A stretch of 30,794 nucleotides of DNA from Flavobacteriaceae bacterium UBA5544 (GCA_002426755.1 DINI01000030.1:108713-139506), one strand, 5' to 3'; shown: positions 15,075-22,968, counted from the first letter of the stretch. Numbers and translations are program-made. Notes: generated by a model not told the origin, from the sequence alone.

Positions 15075-16094
15075 ATGCTAAAGAGGATTACCACTTTGTT
15101 TTGTGTTGCGGTTTCGTTGCCTATGTTTGCCCAACTTGGTGGTGAGTCAACTTATCAATTCCTCAATTTAGTATCGTCACCTCGACAAGCTGCTCTCGGC
15201 GGTAAAGTCATTACCAATTTTGATTACGATGTTGTGGGCGGATTGTACAATCCAGCCGCCATCAATGTAGAAATGGACAACCAGCTAGCGTTGAATTATT
15301 CCAGTTATTTAGGAGGAATCAGTTACGGAACAGCGGCTTATGCTTACACTTGGGACAGGCATGTCAATACGTTGCACGTCGGAATGTCCTATATTAATTA
15401 CGGAACATTTGATGGATATGATATCAATGGCGTTTCAACAGGAACATTTACCGGGAATGAAGCGGCATTGTCTTTAGGATATGGCTATAAAATTCCTTAT
15501 TATGATTTTTATCTTGGTGCGAATGTAAAGTTCATCACATCACAATTGGAACAATACAATTCATTGGGAGGTGCTGTTGATTTGGCCGCCATGTATATTA
15601 ATGAGCGTTTGGAGTTCCATGCAGCATTGGTGGTTAGAAATCTGGGAACACAATTTACTACCTATGCGGGAATGCAGGAAAAATTGCCATTGGAAGTGGA
15701 TTTTGGAATGTCACAAACGCTGGAGAATGTTCCAATCCGTTGGCATTTGACCTTTGAGAATCTACAAAAATGGCCCATAGGTGTTTCCAATCCAGCGAGA
15801 GCCACAACAGATTTGGATGGCAATCAAACCCAGGAAAAAGTTGGGTTTATCAACGAAGCCTTGCGACATACCATCTTGGGAGCGGAACTGTTTCCTGATA
15901 GGGGATTTAGCTTGCGATTGGGATATAACTTTAGAAGAGCAGAAGAATTACGGATTGTGGACCAACGTAATTTTTCCGGACTATCTTTTGGGATTGGCAT
16001 CAAACTTAATAAGATGCGTTTCAGTTATTCACATGCACGATACAATAGTGCGGCAAATACCAGTTTTTTTGGTCTTCAAATTGATTTGAGATAA
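15075..16094 (+). CDS. porQ: Type IX secretion system protein PorQ
   Basis: A 339-residue outer-membrane beta-barrel protein. The signal peptide is MLKRITTLFCVAVSLPMFAQ, followed by GGESTYQFLNLVSSPRQAALGG, the hallmark start of PorQ, and many strands rich in alternating aromatic residues ending FGLQIDLR. In Porphyromonas gingivalis PorQ is needed for T9SS cargo attachment, working with PorU, PorV and PorZ at the cell surface. It sits directly before cmk, with overlapping stop and start (TAATG), an arrangement common in Bacteroidota. The start at 15075 is supported by the promoter just upstream and by the signal peptide. It is distant from the PorP/OmpA cluster at the right end of the window. 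Confidence 0.93.
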   Translation: MLKRITTLFCVAVSLPMFAQLGGESTYQFLNLVSSPRQAALGGKVITNFDYDVVGGLYNPAAINVEMDNQLALNYSSYLGGISYGTAAYAYTWDRHVNTLHVGMSYINYGTFDGYDINGVSTGTFTGNEAALSLGYGYKIPYYDFYLGANVKFITSQLEQYNSLGGAVDLAAMYINERLEFHAALVVRNLGTQFTTYAGMQEKLPLEVDFGMSQTLENVPIRWHLTFENLQKWPIGVSNPARATTDLDGNQTQEKVGFINEALRHTILGAELFPDRGFSLRLGYNFRRAEELRIVDQRNFSGLSFGIGIKLNKMRFSYSHARYNSAANTSFFGLQIDLR

Positions 16095-16789
16095 TGCAAA
16101 AAATTACGATAGCCATCGACGGATTTTCATCCACGGGAAAAAGTACTGTTGCCAAACAGTTAGCAAAAGCTTTGGGTTATGTGTATGTGGATTCGGGTGC
16201 TATGTATCGCGCCGTGACGTTATTCGCAATGCAGAATGATTTCATTAATGACACTCATTTTGATAAGGAACAATTGATTGCTCATCTAGAGGATATCCAT
16301 ATTACCTTCAAATTCAATGAAGATTTAGGTTTTGCAGAAGTCTATTTGAATGAAAAGAATGTTGAAAAGGACATACGAACTCTTGAAGTTTCGAACTTTG
16401 TGAGTCCAGTCGCGGAAGTTTCTGAAGTGCGGAAAATGTTAGTAAAACAACAGCAAAAATTGGGAAAGAACAAAGGCGTTGTGATGGATGGAAGAGATAT
16501 TGGAACTGTGGTATTCCCTGATGCAGAACTAAAAATCTTCATGAATGCATCCGCAGAAACCAGAGCAAAACGACGTTACCATGAACTTCGTGACCGAGAT
16601 TTGGATGTTAATTATGAAGATGTGCTTCACAATGTAATGTCTCGTGATGAAATTGATTCCAATAGAAAAGATTCACCTCTATTAAAAGCCGCTGATGCCA
16701 TCGAATTTGATAATTCTAATTTAACGGAAGAGGAGCAATTCCATACGCTCTATGGATTGGCGAAAAAAGCCATTCGTGAACACTCATAA
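16094..16789 (+). CDS. cmk: Cytidylate kinase
   Basis: A 231-residue (d)CMP kinase, transferring phosphate from ATP to CMP or dCMP in pyrimidine nucleotide supply. The P-loop is DGFSSTGKST (residues 9-18). The conserved DSGAMYRAVT (33-42) and MDGRDIGTVVFPDA, followed by the lid arginines in TRAKRRYHEL, are all in place. Size is normal for the family. Translation is coupled to porQ by a one-base overlap, so the promoter before porQ serves both genes. Confidence 0.96.
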   Translation: MQKITIAIDGFSSTGKSTVAKQLAKALGYVYVDSGAMYRAVTLFAMQNDFINDTHFDKEQLIAHLEDIHITFKFNEDLGFAEVYLNEKNVEKDIRTLEVSNFVSPVAEVSEVRKMLVKQQQKLGKNKGVVMDGRDIGTVVFPDAELKIFMNASAETRAKRRYHELRDRDLDVNYEDVLHNVMSRDEIDSNRKDSPLLKAADAIEFDNSNLTEEEQFHTLYGLAKKAIREHS

Positions 16790-16825
16790 AAAAATGAGTA
16801 TTCTATTACTAGAACACCCATTTTT
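16787..16825 (-). terminator. Intrinsic terminator shared by convergent genes
   Basis: On the minus strand ATGGGTGTTCTA and TAGAATACTCAT pair over 12 positions with two G:U pairs and a 4-nt loop, followed by about eight T overlapping the cmk stop codon. It terminates the lipoprotein gene at 16846. On the plus strand it has two A:C mismatches but runs into TTTTTC, so it may also serve cmk. Confidence 0.82.
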
Positions 16826-16845
16826 CTTGACTAACTCAAATTTAA

Positions 16846-17454
16846 TTACAGTCTTTCCGCTGTACCATCGCCATCCTCAAACAAACGACCTTTGCCATTT
16901 TCAATGAATGACCCAGTTGGATTCCCCATATTATCGAGCATAAGAACGGCATCTTGTGCATTTAAAATGCCATCTTCACTTATAGTTCCAGAAACAGCAA
17001 GCAATGCAATAGCTGTTTCACTTCCTGAAGTAACTGTAAATTTTACATATGCAGAAAAGTCATTGCCTGTTCCCGAATAGAAGGTATCTGTGGCATTTCC
17101 AAAAGAGGAACCGCTACTATCCATTCCAGAGAATGAAAATGTGCGATTTTCTGGGTTGAGATTTGAAAATGTAAACGTGTTGGTTGCGAATGCTGTGCCT
17201 ATAGCAGCATCGTTTTCTACATTGGTAGCTTGCATAATGTGCGTTGAATATTGGAATGTACCAGAGATGTCGGGTTGTTCATCACCATCATTAAAGTTAA
17301 ATCCTAATTGCTGAAGTGATGCAATAAGGTTTGGAGTGACAAAATTTTCTACCAGTTGATCAATATCTTCTTGTTGGTCATCGGAATCATCTTTGTTGCA
17401 GGAAAATGTTGTTGTTAGGATAAGGGCAAGCGAAAGGATTTTTAAATGTTTCAT
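16846..17454 (-). CDS. Orphan lipoprotein
   Basis: A 202-residue protein I do not recognise. MKHLKILSLALILTTTFSC is a lipoprotein signal with Cys19, followed by an acidic stretch (NKDDSDDQQEDID) that matches Bacteroidota surface-lipoprotein export signals. The mature part is Ser/Thr/Gly-rich and predicted mostly beta (about 60-195), with several short GTF, FTFS and FSFSG strands and no cysteine. It is convergent with cmk, sharing a hairpin terminator. The neighbour at 17587 has nearly the same first five residues and lipobox but a different mature part; the two are not obvious duplicates. Confidence 0.7.
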   Translation of the reverse strand: MKHLKILSLALILTTTFSCNKDDSDDQQEDIDQLVENFVTPNLIASLQQLGFNFNDGDEQPDISGTFQYSTHIMQATNVENDAAIGTAFATNTFTFSNLNPENRTFSFSGMDSSGSSFGNATDTFYSGTGNDFSAYVKFTVTSGSETAIALLAVSGTISEDGILNAQDAVLMLDNMGNPTGSFIENGKGRLFEDGDGTAERL

Positions 17455-17518
17455 AATGTTGAGTTTTATAAATTTATTATCGCATCGAAAATTTTTTAAA
17501 ATGTCATCAGTTTAAATA

Positions 17519-17553
17519 AAAAAAAAGCGACCATGAATTATTGGTTGCCTTTT
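17519..17553 (-). terminator. Probable intrinsic terminator of the orphan lipoprotein at 17587
   Basis: On the minus strand AAAAGGCAACC pairs with GGTCGCTTTTT with one wobble and one mismatch, followed by a long T run. It lies 34 bp after the stop codon. Confidence 0.6.
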
Positions 17554-17586
17554 AAAAGTTTTCTTTCTAATTTTTAAATATATAAA

Positions 17587-18306
17587 TTAAGTGTGACCCA
17601 ATCTTGGGTCGTCAAATAGATCATTAACTTGATTAGGATTTGAACTATTTAAACTTCCTAAATCAACACGTTCTATAATTTTGTTTCCTAACTCATTTTC
17701 TGTATAGATATTATAAACGTTTAACATTTCTCCAACTTCTTCGTAAGTAGTTGTTTCTCCATCAGCTTCAATAGCATCGGTGTTAGTAGCGAAGTCTTGG
17801 TTGTTTGTGCTATATTCTATGATATTGTTTACAAGGTCAATATGATGTATTATTCCGCCATCATATAGGGTAACCGCAGTGAAATAATCTTCTCCAGCAA
17901 TGTATGGAAAAGTTCCCGTAGAAACACAAGTTATCTTTAATCCATTTGGGTGTAAAATAGTTCGGTTAATTCCAAATCTGTCTTTAATGTGTTTTCCATT
18001 TAGGTTTTCATGTCCGGCGTATGCATAACTATTATCGGTACCATCGGTTCCCCAAAATTGAATGGTGAAAACATTTGGAAAAGTAGAAGCATCAGTGTAA
18101 GTAATTGCCCCGTGGGCATCTATTTTGATAGTAACCCCTGAAGCAGATACATATTCGTACAGCCCACATTCTTCAGAGGCCGATAGACCATTTGATATTA
18201 ACACCAATTGACAATCTGGCGGTTCTGTAGTAGTATCATCATCCTTACCGCAGGAAAAAATTGTAGCTAAAATAAAAATAATCGCAATAAACTTTAAATG
18301 TTTCAT
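17587..18306 (-). CDS. Orphan lipoprotein
   Basis: A 239-residue protein I do not recognise. MKHLKFIAIIFILATIFSC is a lipoprotein signal with Cys19, followed by acidic GKDDDTTTEPPD. The mature part has paired cysteines early (Cys32, and Cys48 in SEECGLYEY), a further Cys in KITCVS, and a beta-rich domain; VTIKIDAHGAITYTD and IQFWGTDGTDNSYAYAG look like successive strands of a sandwich or propeller. No enzyme motif is visible. It may be a surface or periplasmic binding lipoprotein. It is flanked by terminators on both sides on the minus strand, so it is probably transcribed alone. Confidence 0.7.
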   Translation of the reverse strand: MKHLKFIAIIFILATIFSCGKDDDTTTEPPDCQLVLISNGLSASEECGLYEYVSASGVTIKIDAHGAITYTDASTFPNVFTIQFWGTDGTDNSYAYAGHENLNGKHIKDRFGINRTILHPNGLKITCVSTGTFPYIAGEDYFTAVTLYDGGIIHHIDLVNNIIEYSTNNQDFATNTDAIEADGETTTYEEVGEMLNVYNIYTENELGNKIIERVDLGSLNSSNPNQVNDLFDDPRLGHT

Positions 18307-18370
18307 AGAAGTGGTTTTTAAATATTTATCACATCATCGAAGAAGTTTAAAACTGTCATCAAAAAAATAC

Positions 18371-18400
18371 AAAATAAAAAAGCGACCCGGAAGCCGCTTT
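18371..18400 (-). terminator. Intrinsic terminator of the LysM gene
   Basis: On the minus strand AAAGCGGC and GTCGCTTT form an 8-bp stem with one G:U pair and a TTCCGG loop, followed by TTTTTATTTT, 22 bp after the stop codon. Confidence 0.8.
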
Positions 18401-18422
18401 GATATTAAGTTAAATAAGATTG

Positions 18423-18800
18423 TTAATCGTTGGGAATAATCAGTTCCTGATTTGGATGTATTAAATCCGGATTCTTTAGGATATCTGTATTTGCAGCGAA
18501 TATTTTTTGATATTTAGAGGCATCTCCATAATACTGTTTTGCAATTTTACCGAGAGTTTCTCCGCTTTTTACTGTATGCCGTGCATATACCGATGTATCT
18601 GCAACCTTGATGTCCGCTTGGATATCACTTGGATTACTTCCGCCCACAGCTTTGATTTGATCCCAAAGCAGGTTTTTTTCATATTGTGTTTTTGCTGTTC
18701 CTTTGATTTTTAAAACACCATTTTCTTCCGTCACATCTCCGTTTTGCACATTGAGTTTCTCGCCCAAATCCAAAACGCTTTGATATTTTGATTTTACCAT
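18423..18800 (-). CDS. BON/LysM-domain protein (Kbp/YgaU-like)
   Basis: A 125-residue protein. Residues about 1-68 fit a BON-like fold (VQNGDVTEENGVLKIKGTA), and residues about 73-123 are a LysM domain (YARHTVKSGETLGKIAKQYYGDASKY...PNQELIIP). This architecture and size match E. coli Kbp (YgaU), a soluble potassium-binding protein. No signal peptide is seen, again as in Kbp. Potassium binding is known for the E. coli protein only; here it is inferred from architecture. A good promoter lies upstream and a terminator downstream, so it is a single-gene unit divergent from rpsA. Confidence 0.87.
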   Translation of the reverse strand: MVKSKYQSVLDLGEKLNVQNGDVTEENGVLKIKGTAKTQYEKNLLWDQIKAVGGSNPSDIQADIKVADTSVYARHTVKSGETLGKIAKQYYGDASKYQKIFAANTDILKNPDLIHPNQELIIPND

Positions 18801-18837
18801 AATAAATTAAGTTTTTAAGTTTAAAATTAATTCTTCC

Positions 18838-18868
18838 TAAAGATACCATTTTTAGGAATAAAATTCAA
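18838..18868 (-). promoter_or_regulatory. Flavobacterial promoter of the BON/LysM gene
   Basis: Read on the minus strand: TTG (18868-18866), a 20-bp spacer, then TATCTTTA (18845-18838), seven of eight matches to TAnnTTTG. The predicted transcript start is about 30 bp before the ATG. Confidence 0.62.
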
Positions 18869-18936
18869 TTTTTGTGGATTCACTTTTTAACAAATAAGAA
18901 TATTTTCAAAACACTATAAAAATCAATCATATATGT

Positions 18937-18967
18937 TTGGCATTCAAAGATAAATATTGTATTTTTG
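18937..18967 (+). promoter_or_regulatory. Flavobacterial promoter of rpsA
   Basis: TTG at 18937-18939, a 20-bp spacer and TATTTTTG at 18960-18967, an exact TAnnTTTG. It predicts a 5' leader of about 115 nt before the ATG at 19089. The leader contains AGCGAA (18978-18983) complementary to TTCGCT (19040-19045) and a small AACAC/GTGTT hairpin. Confidence 0.72.
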
Positions 18968-19088
18968 CGCTCCTTTTAGCGAAACCATGGAAAGATAAAA
19001 GGAATAAGAAAAACAAAACAATAACACTTCTGTGTGTTGTTCGCTTAAATCTTCCAGAACATACAGAATACAAATGAATATTCAGCAC

Positions 19089-20960
19089 ATGTCTGAAAAA
19101 GAAACAAAACAAGCAGAAGTAGAAGCTACTGAAGCACAAGAAACCGCAGTTGAAACTACAGAAACTGCAACAGCTGAAGCTCCTAAAGCAAAACAATCGG
19201 AAGCTCAAGCAAACCCTGAAAAATTCCTAAAAGAATTCAACTGGCACAATTACGAAGAAGGTATTGAGCAAGTTGATGACAAAAAATTGCAGGAATTTGA
19301 AGAATTGGTATCTAAAAATTTCGTTGACACTCTTGATGATGAAGTTGTTGAAGGTGAAGTCGTCCACATCAGTGATCGTGATGCTATCATTGACATCAAC
19401 GCAAAATCTGAAGGTGTAATTTCTCTTAATGAGTTCCGTTACAACCCAAATCTTAAAGTAGGTGATAAAGTAGAAGTATTAATTGACGTTCGTGAAGACG
19501 CAACGGGTCAATTGGTATTGTCTCACCGAAAAGCGAGAGTTATCAAAGCTTGGGATCGTGTGAACAATGCTCATGATACAGGTGAAATCGTGAACGGTTT
19601 TGTAAAATGCAGAACTAAAGGAGGTATGATCGTTGACGTATTTGGTATTGAAGCATTCTTGCCAGGTTCTCAAATTGATGTGAAACCTATCAGAGATTAC
19701 GATCAGTATGTAAACAAAACTATGGAGTTTAAAGTTGTGAAAATCAACCACGAATTCAAAAACATAGTAGTTTCTCATAAAGCGCTTATCGAAGCGGATA
19801 TTGAAGAACAGAAAAAAGAAATCATTGGTCAATTAGAAAAAGGTCAAGTATTGGAAGGTGTTGTTAAAAACATTACTTCATACGGTGTCTTTATTGATCT
19901 TGGTGGTGTTGATGGATTGATTCACATTACTGACCTTTCTTGGTCACGTATCAACCATCCAAATGAGATTGTTGAATTGGATCAAAAACTCAACGTTGTT
20001 ATCCTTGATTTTGATGAAGATAAATCAAGAATCCAATTAGGTTTGAAACAATTGAGCAAACATCCTTGGGAAGCTTTGGCTGACGATGTAAAAGTTGGTG
20101 ATAAAGTAAAAGGTAAAGTAGTTGTTATTGCTGATTACGGTGCATTTATTGAAGTAGAAGAAGGTGTGGAAGGATTGGTTCACGTGAGTGAAATGTCATG
20201 GTCTACCCATTTACGTTCTGCTCAAGATTTCGTGAACGTTGGAGATGAGATTGAAGCAGTGATTTTAACCTTGGATAGAGAAGACCGTAAAATGTCTCTT
20301 GGTATCAAGCAATTGACGCCAGATCCATGGACTGATATTACTTCTAAATATCCAGTAGGTTCTAAACATACAGGAATCGTTCGCAACTTTACAAACTTCG
20401 GCGTATTCGTAGAATTGGAAGAAGGTATCGACGGATTGATTTACATCTCTGATTTATCTTGGACCAAGAAAATCAAGCATCCAAGTGAGTTCTGCAATGT
20501 TGGAGACAAATTGGATGTAGTTGTATTGGAATTGGATGTTGAAGGACGTAAATTGAGTTTAGGTCACAAACAAACCACTGACAATCCTTGGGATAAATAC
20601 GAAACTGAATTTGCTCTAGGAACAACTCATACTGCAGAGATTTCTGAAATGGTAGATAAAGGTGCTACAATTGAGTTCAACGAAGATATCGTTGCATTTG
20701 TACCAGCTCGTCATTTAGAAAAAGAAGATGGTAAAAAATTGAAAAAAGGCGACACTGCTGAATTCAAGATTATTGAGTTCAATAAAGAATTCAAACGTGT
20801 TGTTGCTTCTCATACTGCTATCTTTAGAGAAGAAGAGATTGCTAATGTAAAGGCTGCTGTTGCTAAAGCAGAAGCTACTGCAGCGGAAGCAAAACCTACT
20901 TTAGGTGATGCTAACGACCAGTTGCAAGCTCTTAAAGACAAAATGGACGGAAAGAAATAA
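19089..20960 (+). CDS. rpsA: 30S ribosomal protein S1
   Basis: A 623-residue protein made of an Ala/Glu/Thr-rich N-terminal extension (about 1-45) and six S1 RNA-binding domains. Domains 3-5 are the most canonical, each with a GVFIDL- or GAFIEV-type strand, a GLIHITDLSW-type turn and a closing SLGxKQ; domains 1, 2 and 6 are more divergent, as usual. S1 brings mRNA to the 30S subunit, which matters here because Shine-Dalgarno sequences are weak or absent before most genes in the window. I start at ATG 19089 (MSEKETKQ); an in-frame ATG at 19074 would add five residues and cannot be excluded. A strong terminator follows. Confidence 0.96.
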   Translation: MSEKETKQAEVEATEAQETAVETTETATAEAPKAKQSEAQANPEKFLKEFNWHNYEEGIEQVDDKKLQEFEELVSKNFVDTLDDEVVEGEVVHISDRDAIIDINAKSEGVISLNEFRYNPNLKVGDKVEVLIDVREDATGQLVLSHRKARVIKAWDRVNNAHDTGEIVNGFVKCRTKGGMIVDVFGIEAFLPGSQIDVKPIRDYDQYVNKTMEFKVVKINHEFKNIVVSHKALIEADIEEQKKEIIGQLEKGQVLEGVVKNITSYGVFIDLGGVDGLIHITDLSWSRINHPNEIVELDQKLNVVILDFDEDKSRIQLGLKQLSKHPWEALADDVKVGDKVKGKVVVIADYGAFIEVEEGVEGLVHVSEMSWSTHLRSAQDFVNVGDEIEAVILTLDREDRKMSLGIKQLTPDPWTDITSKYPVGSKHTGIVRNFTNFGVFVELEEGIDGLIYISDLSWTKKIKHPSEFCNVGDKLDVVVLELDVEGRKLSLGHKQTTDNPWDKYETEFALGTTHTAEISEMVDKGATIEFNEDIVAFVPARHLEKEDGKKLKKGDTAEFKIIEFNKEFKRVVASHTAIFREEEIANVKAAVAKAEATAAEAKPTLGDANDQLQALKDKMDGKK

Positions 20961-20984
20961 TTTTTTCCAATCATTTATAAAATT

Positions 20985-21015
20985 AAAGCCTTCAATATAT
21001 GTTGAAGGCTTTTTT
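20985..21015 (+). terminator. Intrinsic terminator of rpsA
   Basis: AAAGCCTTCAA (20985-20995) and TTGAAGGCTTT (21002-21012) form a perfect 11-bp stem with a 6-nt loop, ending in six T. Confidence 0.95.
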
Positions 21016-21033
21016 AATTTTAAAATAATTACG

Positions 21034-21064
21034 TTGTCAACACAATTTTTTTACATTAACTTTG
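21034..21064 (+). promoter_or_regulatory. Flavobacterial promoter of the pyrR-pyrB operon
   Basis: TTG at 21034-21036, a 20-bp spacer and TAACTTTG at 21057-21064, an exact TAnnTTTG. The expected leader before the pyrR ATG is only about 20 nt, too short to hold an attenuator. Confidence 0.75.
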
Positions 21065-21089
21065 TGTACCAAATACGTTTGGAAACTAT

Positions 21090-21629
21090 ATGAGCCAAAA
21101 AGTTTTACTTAACGCAAAAGAGGTAAACATCATTCTTCACCGATTGGCTTGTCAACTAATTGAAAATCATGGCGATTTCTCCGAAACAGTATTAATAGGC
21201 ATTCAACCTCGTGGTAAATTTTTAGCGAATCGCTTGGCGAAAATATTGAAGGAAGACTATAGAATCAAAAACATTCAATTAGGATATCTTGATATCACAT
21301 TCTTTAGGGATGATTTCAGAAGAGGCGAGAAAACACTTGAAGCCAATACCACGGAAATTAATTTTTTAGTTGAAGATAAAAACATTGTGTTTATCGACGA
21401 TGTTCTCTATACAGGCCGTAGTATCCGTGCGGCTTTGACGGCTATCCAATCGTTCGGAAGGCCCAATGAAATTGAATTGCTGACACTGATTGATAGACGA
21501 TTTAGCAGACATTTACCTATTCAGCCTAATTATAGAGGTCGTCAAGTGGATTCCATCAACAAAGAAAAAGTAAAGGTGCTCTGGAAAGAAAATGATGGTG
21601 AAGACGCAGTTTACCTTATAAACAATTAA
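21090..21629 (+). CDS. pyrR: PyrR: pyrimidine regulator / uracil phosphoribosyltransferase
   Basis: A 179-residue phosphoribosyltransferase-fold protein. The PRPP-binding loop is VFIDDVLYTGRS (100-111), and GIQPRGKFLANRL (37-49) and LLTLIDRRFSRHLPIQPNYRGR match the PyrR family well. In Bacillus PyrR senses UMP/UTP, binds pyr mRNA and favours attenuation, and also makes UMP from uracil and PRPP. Here pyrB follows after three bases, so the two are co-expressed. No anti-antiterminator or terminator is seen between the promoter and pyrR or between pyrR and pyrB, so the RNA-binding role is not supported at this site; enzymatic activity or control of other pyr loci is possible. Confidence 0.93.
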   Translation: MSQKVLLNAKEVNIILHRLACQLIENHGDFSETVLIGIQPRGKFLANRLAKILKEDYRIKNIQLGYLDITFFRDDFRRGEKTLEANTTEINFLVEDKNIVFIDDVLYTGRSIRAALTAIQSFGRPNEIELLTLIDRRFSRHLPIQPNYRGRQVDSINKEKVKVLWKENDGEDAVYLINN

Positions 21630-21632
21630 ACT

Positions 21633-22562
21633 ATGAGCGAATTAAGTGTCAACCACTTATTGGGAATCAAATATCTTAACTCACAAGATATACAGCTTAT
21701 TTTTGAAACTGCCGACCATTTTAAGGAAGTCATCAATAGACCGATTAAAAAAGTACCTTCGCTTCGAGATATTACCATTGCCAATCTATTCTTTGAAAAT
21801 TCAACACGTACCAAATTGTCATTTGAATTGGCTGAAAAGCGTCTGTCCGCTGACGTCATTAACTTTTCAGCTTCACAATCATCAGTGAAAAAGGGAGAAA
21901 CACTTATTGATACGGTCAACAACATACTTTCAATGAAAGTTGATATGGTCGTGATGCGTCATCCAAACCCTGGAGCAAGCGTGTTCTTGTCACAACATGT
22001 CAATGCAAGTATCATCAATGCAGGCGATGGAGCCCATGAGCATCCAACCCAAGCCCTATTGGACAGTTATTCCATTAGGGAACGATTGGGAAGTGTAAAA
22101 GGGAAAAATGTCGTTATCGTCGGAGATATTTTACACAGTAGGGTGGCACTTTCAAACATATTTGCGCTCCAGCTTCAAGGTGCGAATGTTATGGTTTGCG
22201 GACCGAAAACCTTATTGCCTAAATATATTGACAAATTGGGCGTTAAAGTAGAAACAAATCTTCGTAAGGCACTTAATTGGTGCGATGTTGCCAATATGCT
22301 GCGTGTTCAAAACGAGCGAATGGACATCAATTATTTTCCATCCACCAGAGAATATGCACAGCAATATGGCGTGAACAAAGCATTGCTGGATTCTCTTGAC
22401 AAAGAAATTACAATCATGCACCCTGGACCTATCAATCGTGGTGTGGAAATCACGAGTGATGTGGCGGATTCCAAACAAGCCATTATATTGGACCAAGTCC
22501 AAAATGGTGTAGCTGTTAGGATGGCAGTCATTTATTTATTAGCTTCAAAAATTAAACATTAA
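21633..22562 (+). CDS. pyrB: Aspartate carbamoyltransferase catalytic subunit
   Basis: A 309-residue enzyme joining carbamoyl phosphate and aspartate to N-carbamoyl-aspartate, the committed step of pyrimidine synthesis. The carbamoyl-phosphate site is ENSTRTKLSFE (Ser57-Thr58-Arg59-Thr60), with HPTQALLD (His137) and the late MHPGPINRGVEI loop. Length is normal for the catalytic chain. No pyrI regulatory chain is adjacent, so it probably works as a simple trimer or with pyrC elsewhere. It lies three bases after pyrR and four bases before a small STAS-like gene. Confidence 0.96.
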   Translation: MSELSVNHLLGIKYLNSQDIQLIFETADHFKEVINRPIKKVPSLRDITIANLFFENSTRTKLSFELAEKRLSADVINFSASQSSVKKGETLIDTVNNILSMKVDMVVMRHPNPGASVFLSQHVNASIINAGDGAHEHPTQALLDSYSIRERLGSVKGKNVVIVGDILHSRVALSNIFALQLQGANVMVCGPKTLLPKYIDKLGVKVETNLRKALNWCDVANMLRVQNERMDINYFPSTREYAQQYGVNKALLDSLDKEITIMHPGPINRGVEITSDVADSKQAIILDQVQNGVAVRMAVIYLLASKIKH

Positions 22563-22566
22563 GATT

Positions 22567-22899
22567 ATGATATTTGATAAAGACGATAACATTACCATTA
22601 TCATACAAGAAAAAAGTACCATTGTGGAGTTGGTAAAAAAAATGCAATCCACGTATCCAAAGTTTAAAAATGACAATGTGATTGTCAATCTGTCTGTAAT
22701 GAATAAAGTGACTTTACAGGATATGATTGAGTTTTTGGATATTTCCAATCAACATCGTCATGCCAAACAATCCTTCGTAATCGTTACGGATAAAGCAAAT
22801 TTGGACGAAATGCCGGATGAATTGGTAGTTGTGCCAACTTTGAAGGAAGCTTATGATATTATTGAAATGGAAGAAATGGAGCGCGACCTTGGTTTTTAA
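22567..22899 (+). CDS. Small conserved-looking protein, possibly STAS-fold
   Basis: A 110-residue soluble protein with no signal peptide and no catalytic motif. The order of predicted elements is strand (ITIIIQEKS), helix (VELVKKMQSTY), strand (NVIVNLSVM), helix (LQDMIEFLDISNQHR), strand (SFVIVTDK), then VVVPTLKEAYDIIEMEEMERDLG, a final strand and helix. This layout and the ending resemble STAS domains of anti-sigma-factor antagonists, but the usual phosphorylatable serine is not evident (the segment before helix 2 reads MNKVTLQDM, with a Thr). It begins four bases after pyrB and lies 69 bp before rnz. I infer the fold by pattern only; the function is unknown. Confidence 0.72.
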   Translation: MIFDKDDNITIIIQEKSTIVELVKKMQSTYPKFKNDNVIVNLSVMNKVTLQDMIEFLDISNQHRHAKQSFVIVTDKANLDEMPDELVVVPTLKEAYDIIEMEEMERDLGF

Positions 22900-22909
22900 A
22901 GGGTTAATT

Positions 22910-22953
22910 GTTAAGTCGTATGGTGTTAAGCTGTCACGACTTACCGACTTAAC
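22910..22953. repeat. Inverted repeat of the GTTAAGTCG family between the STAS-like gene and rnz
   Basis: GTTAAGTCG (22910-22918) and CGACTTAAC (22945-22953) are perfect 9-bp complements. An overlapping alternative pairing uses AAGTCGT (22913-22919) and ACGACTT (22936-22942), and another GTTAAG lies in the loop. It fills most of the 69-bp gap before rnz. No T run follows, so it does not look like a terminator. Confidence 0.65.
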
Positions 22954-22968
22954 AACTCAACAACAAAC

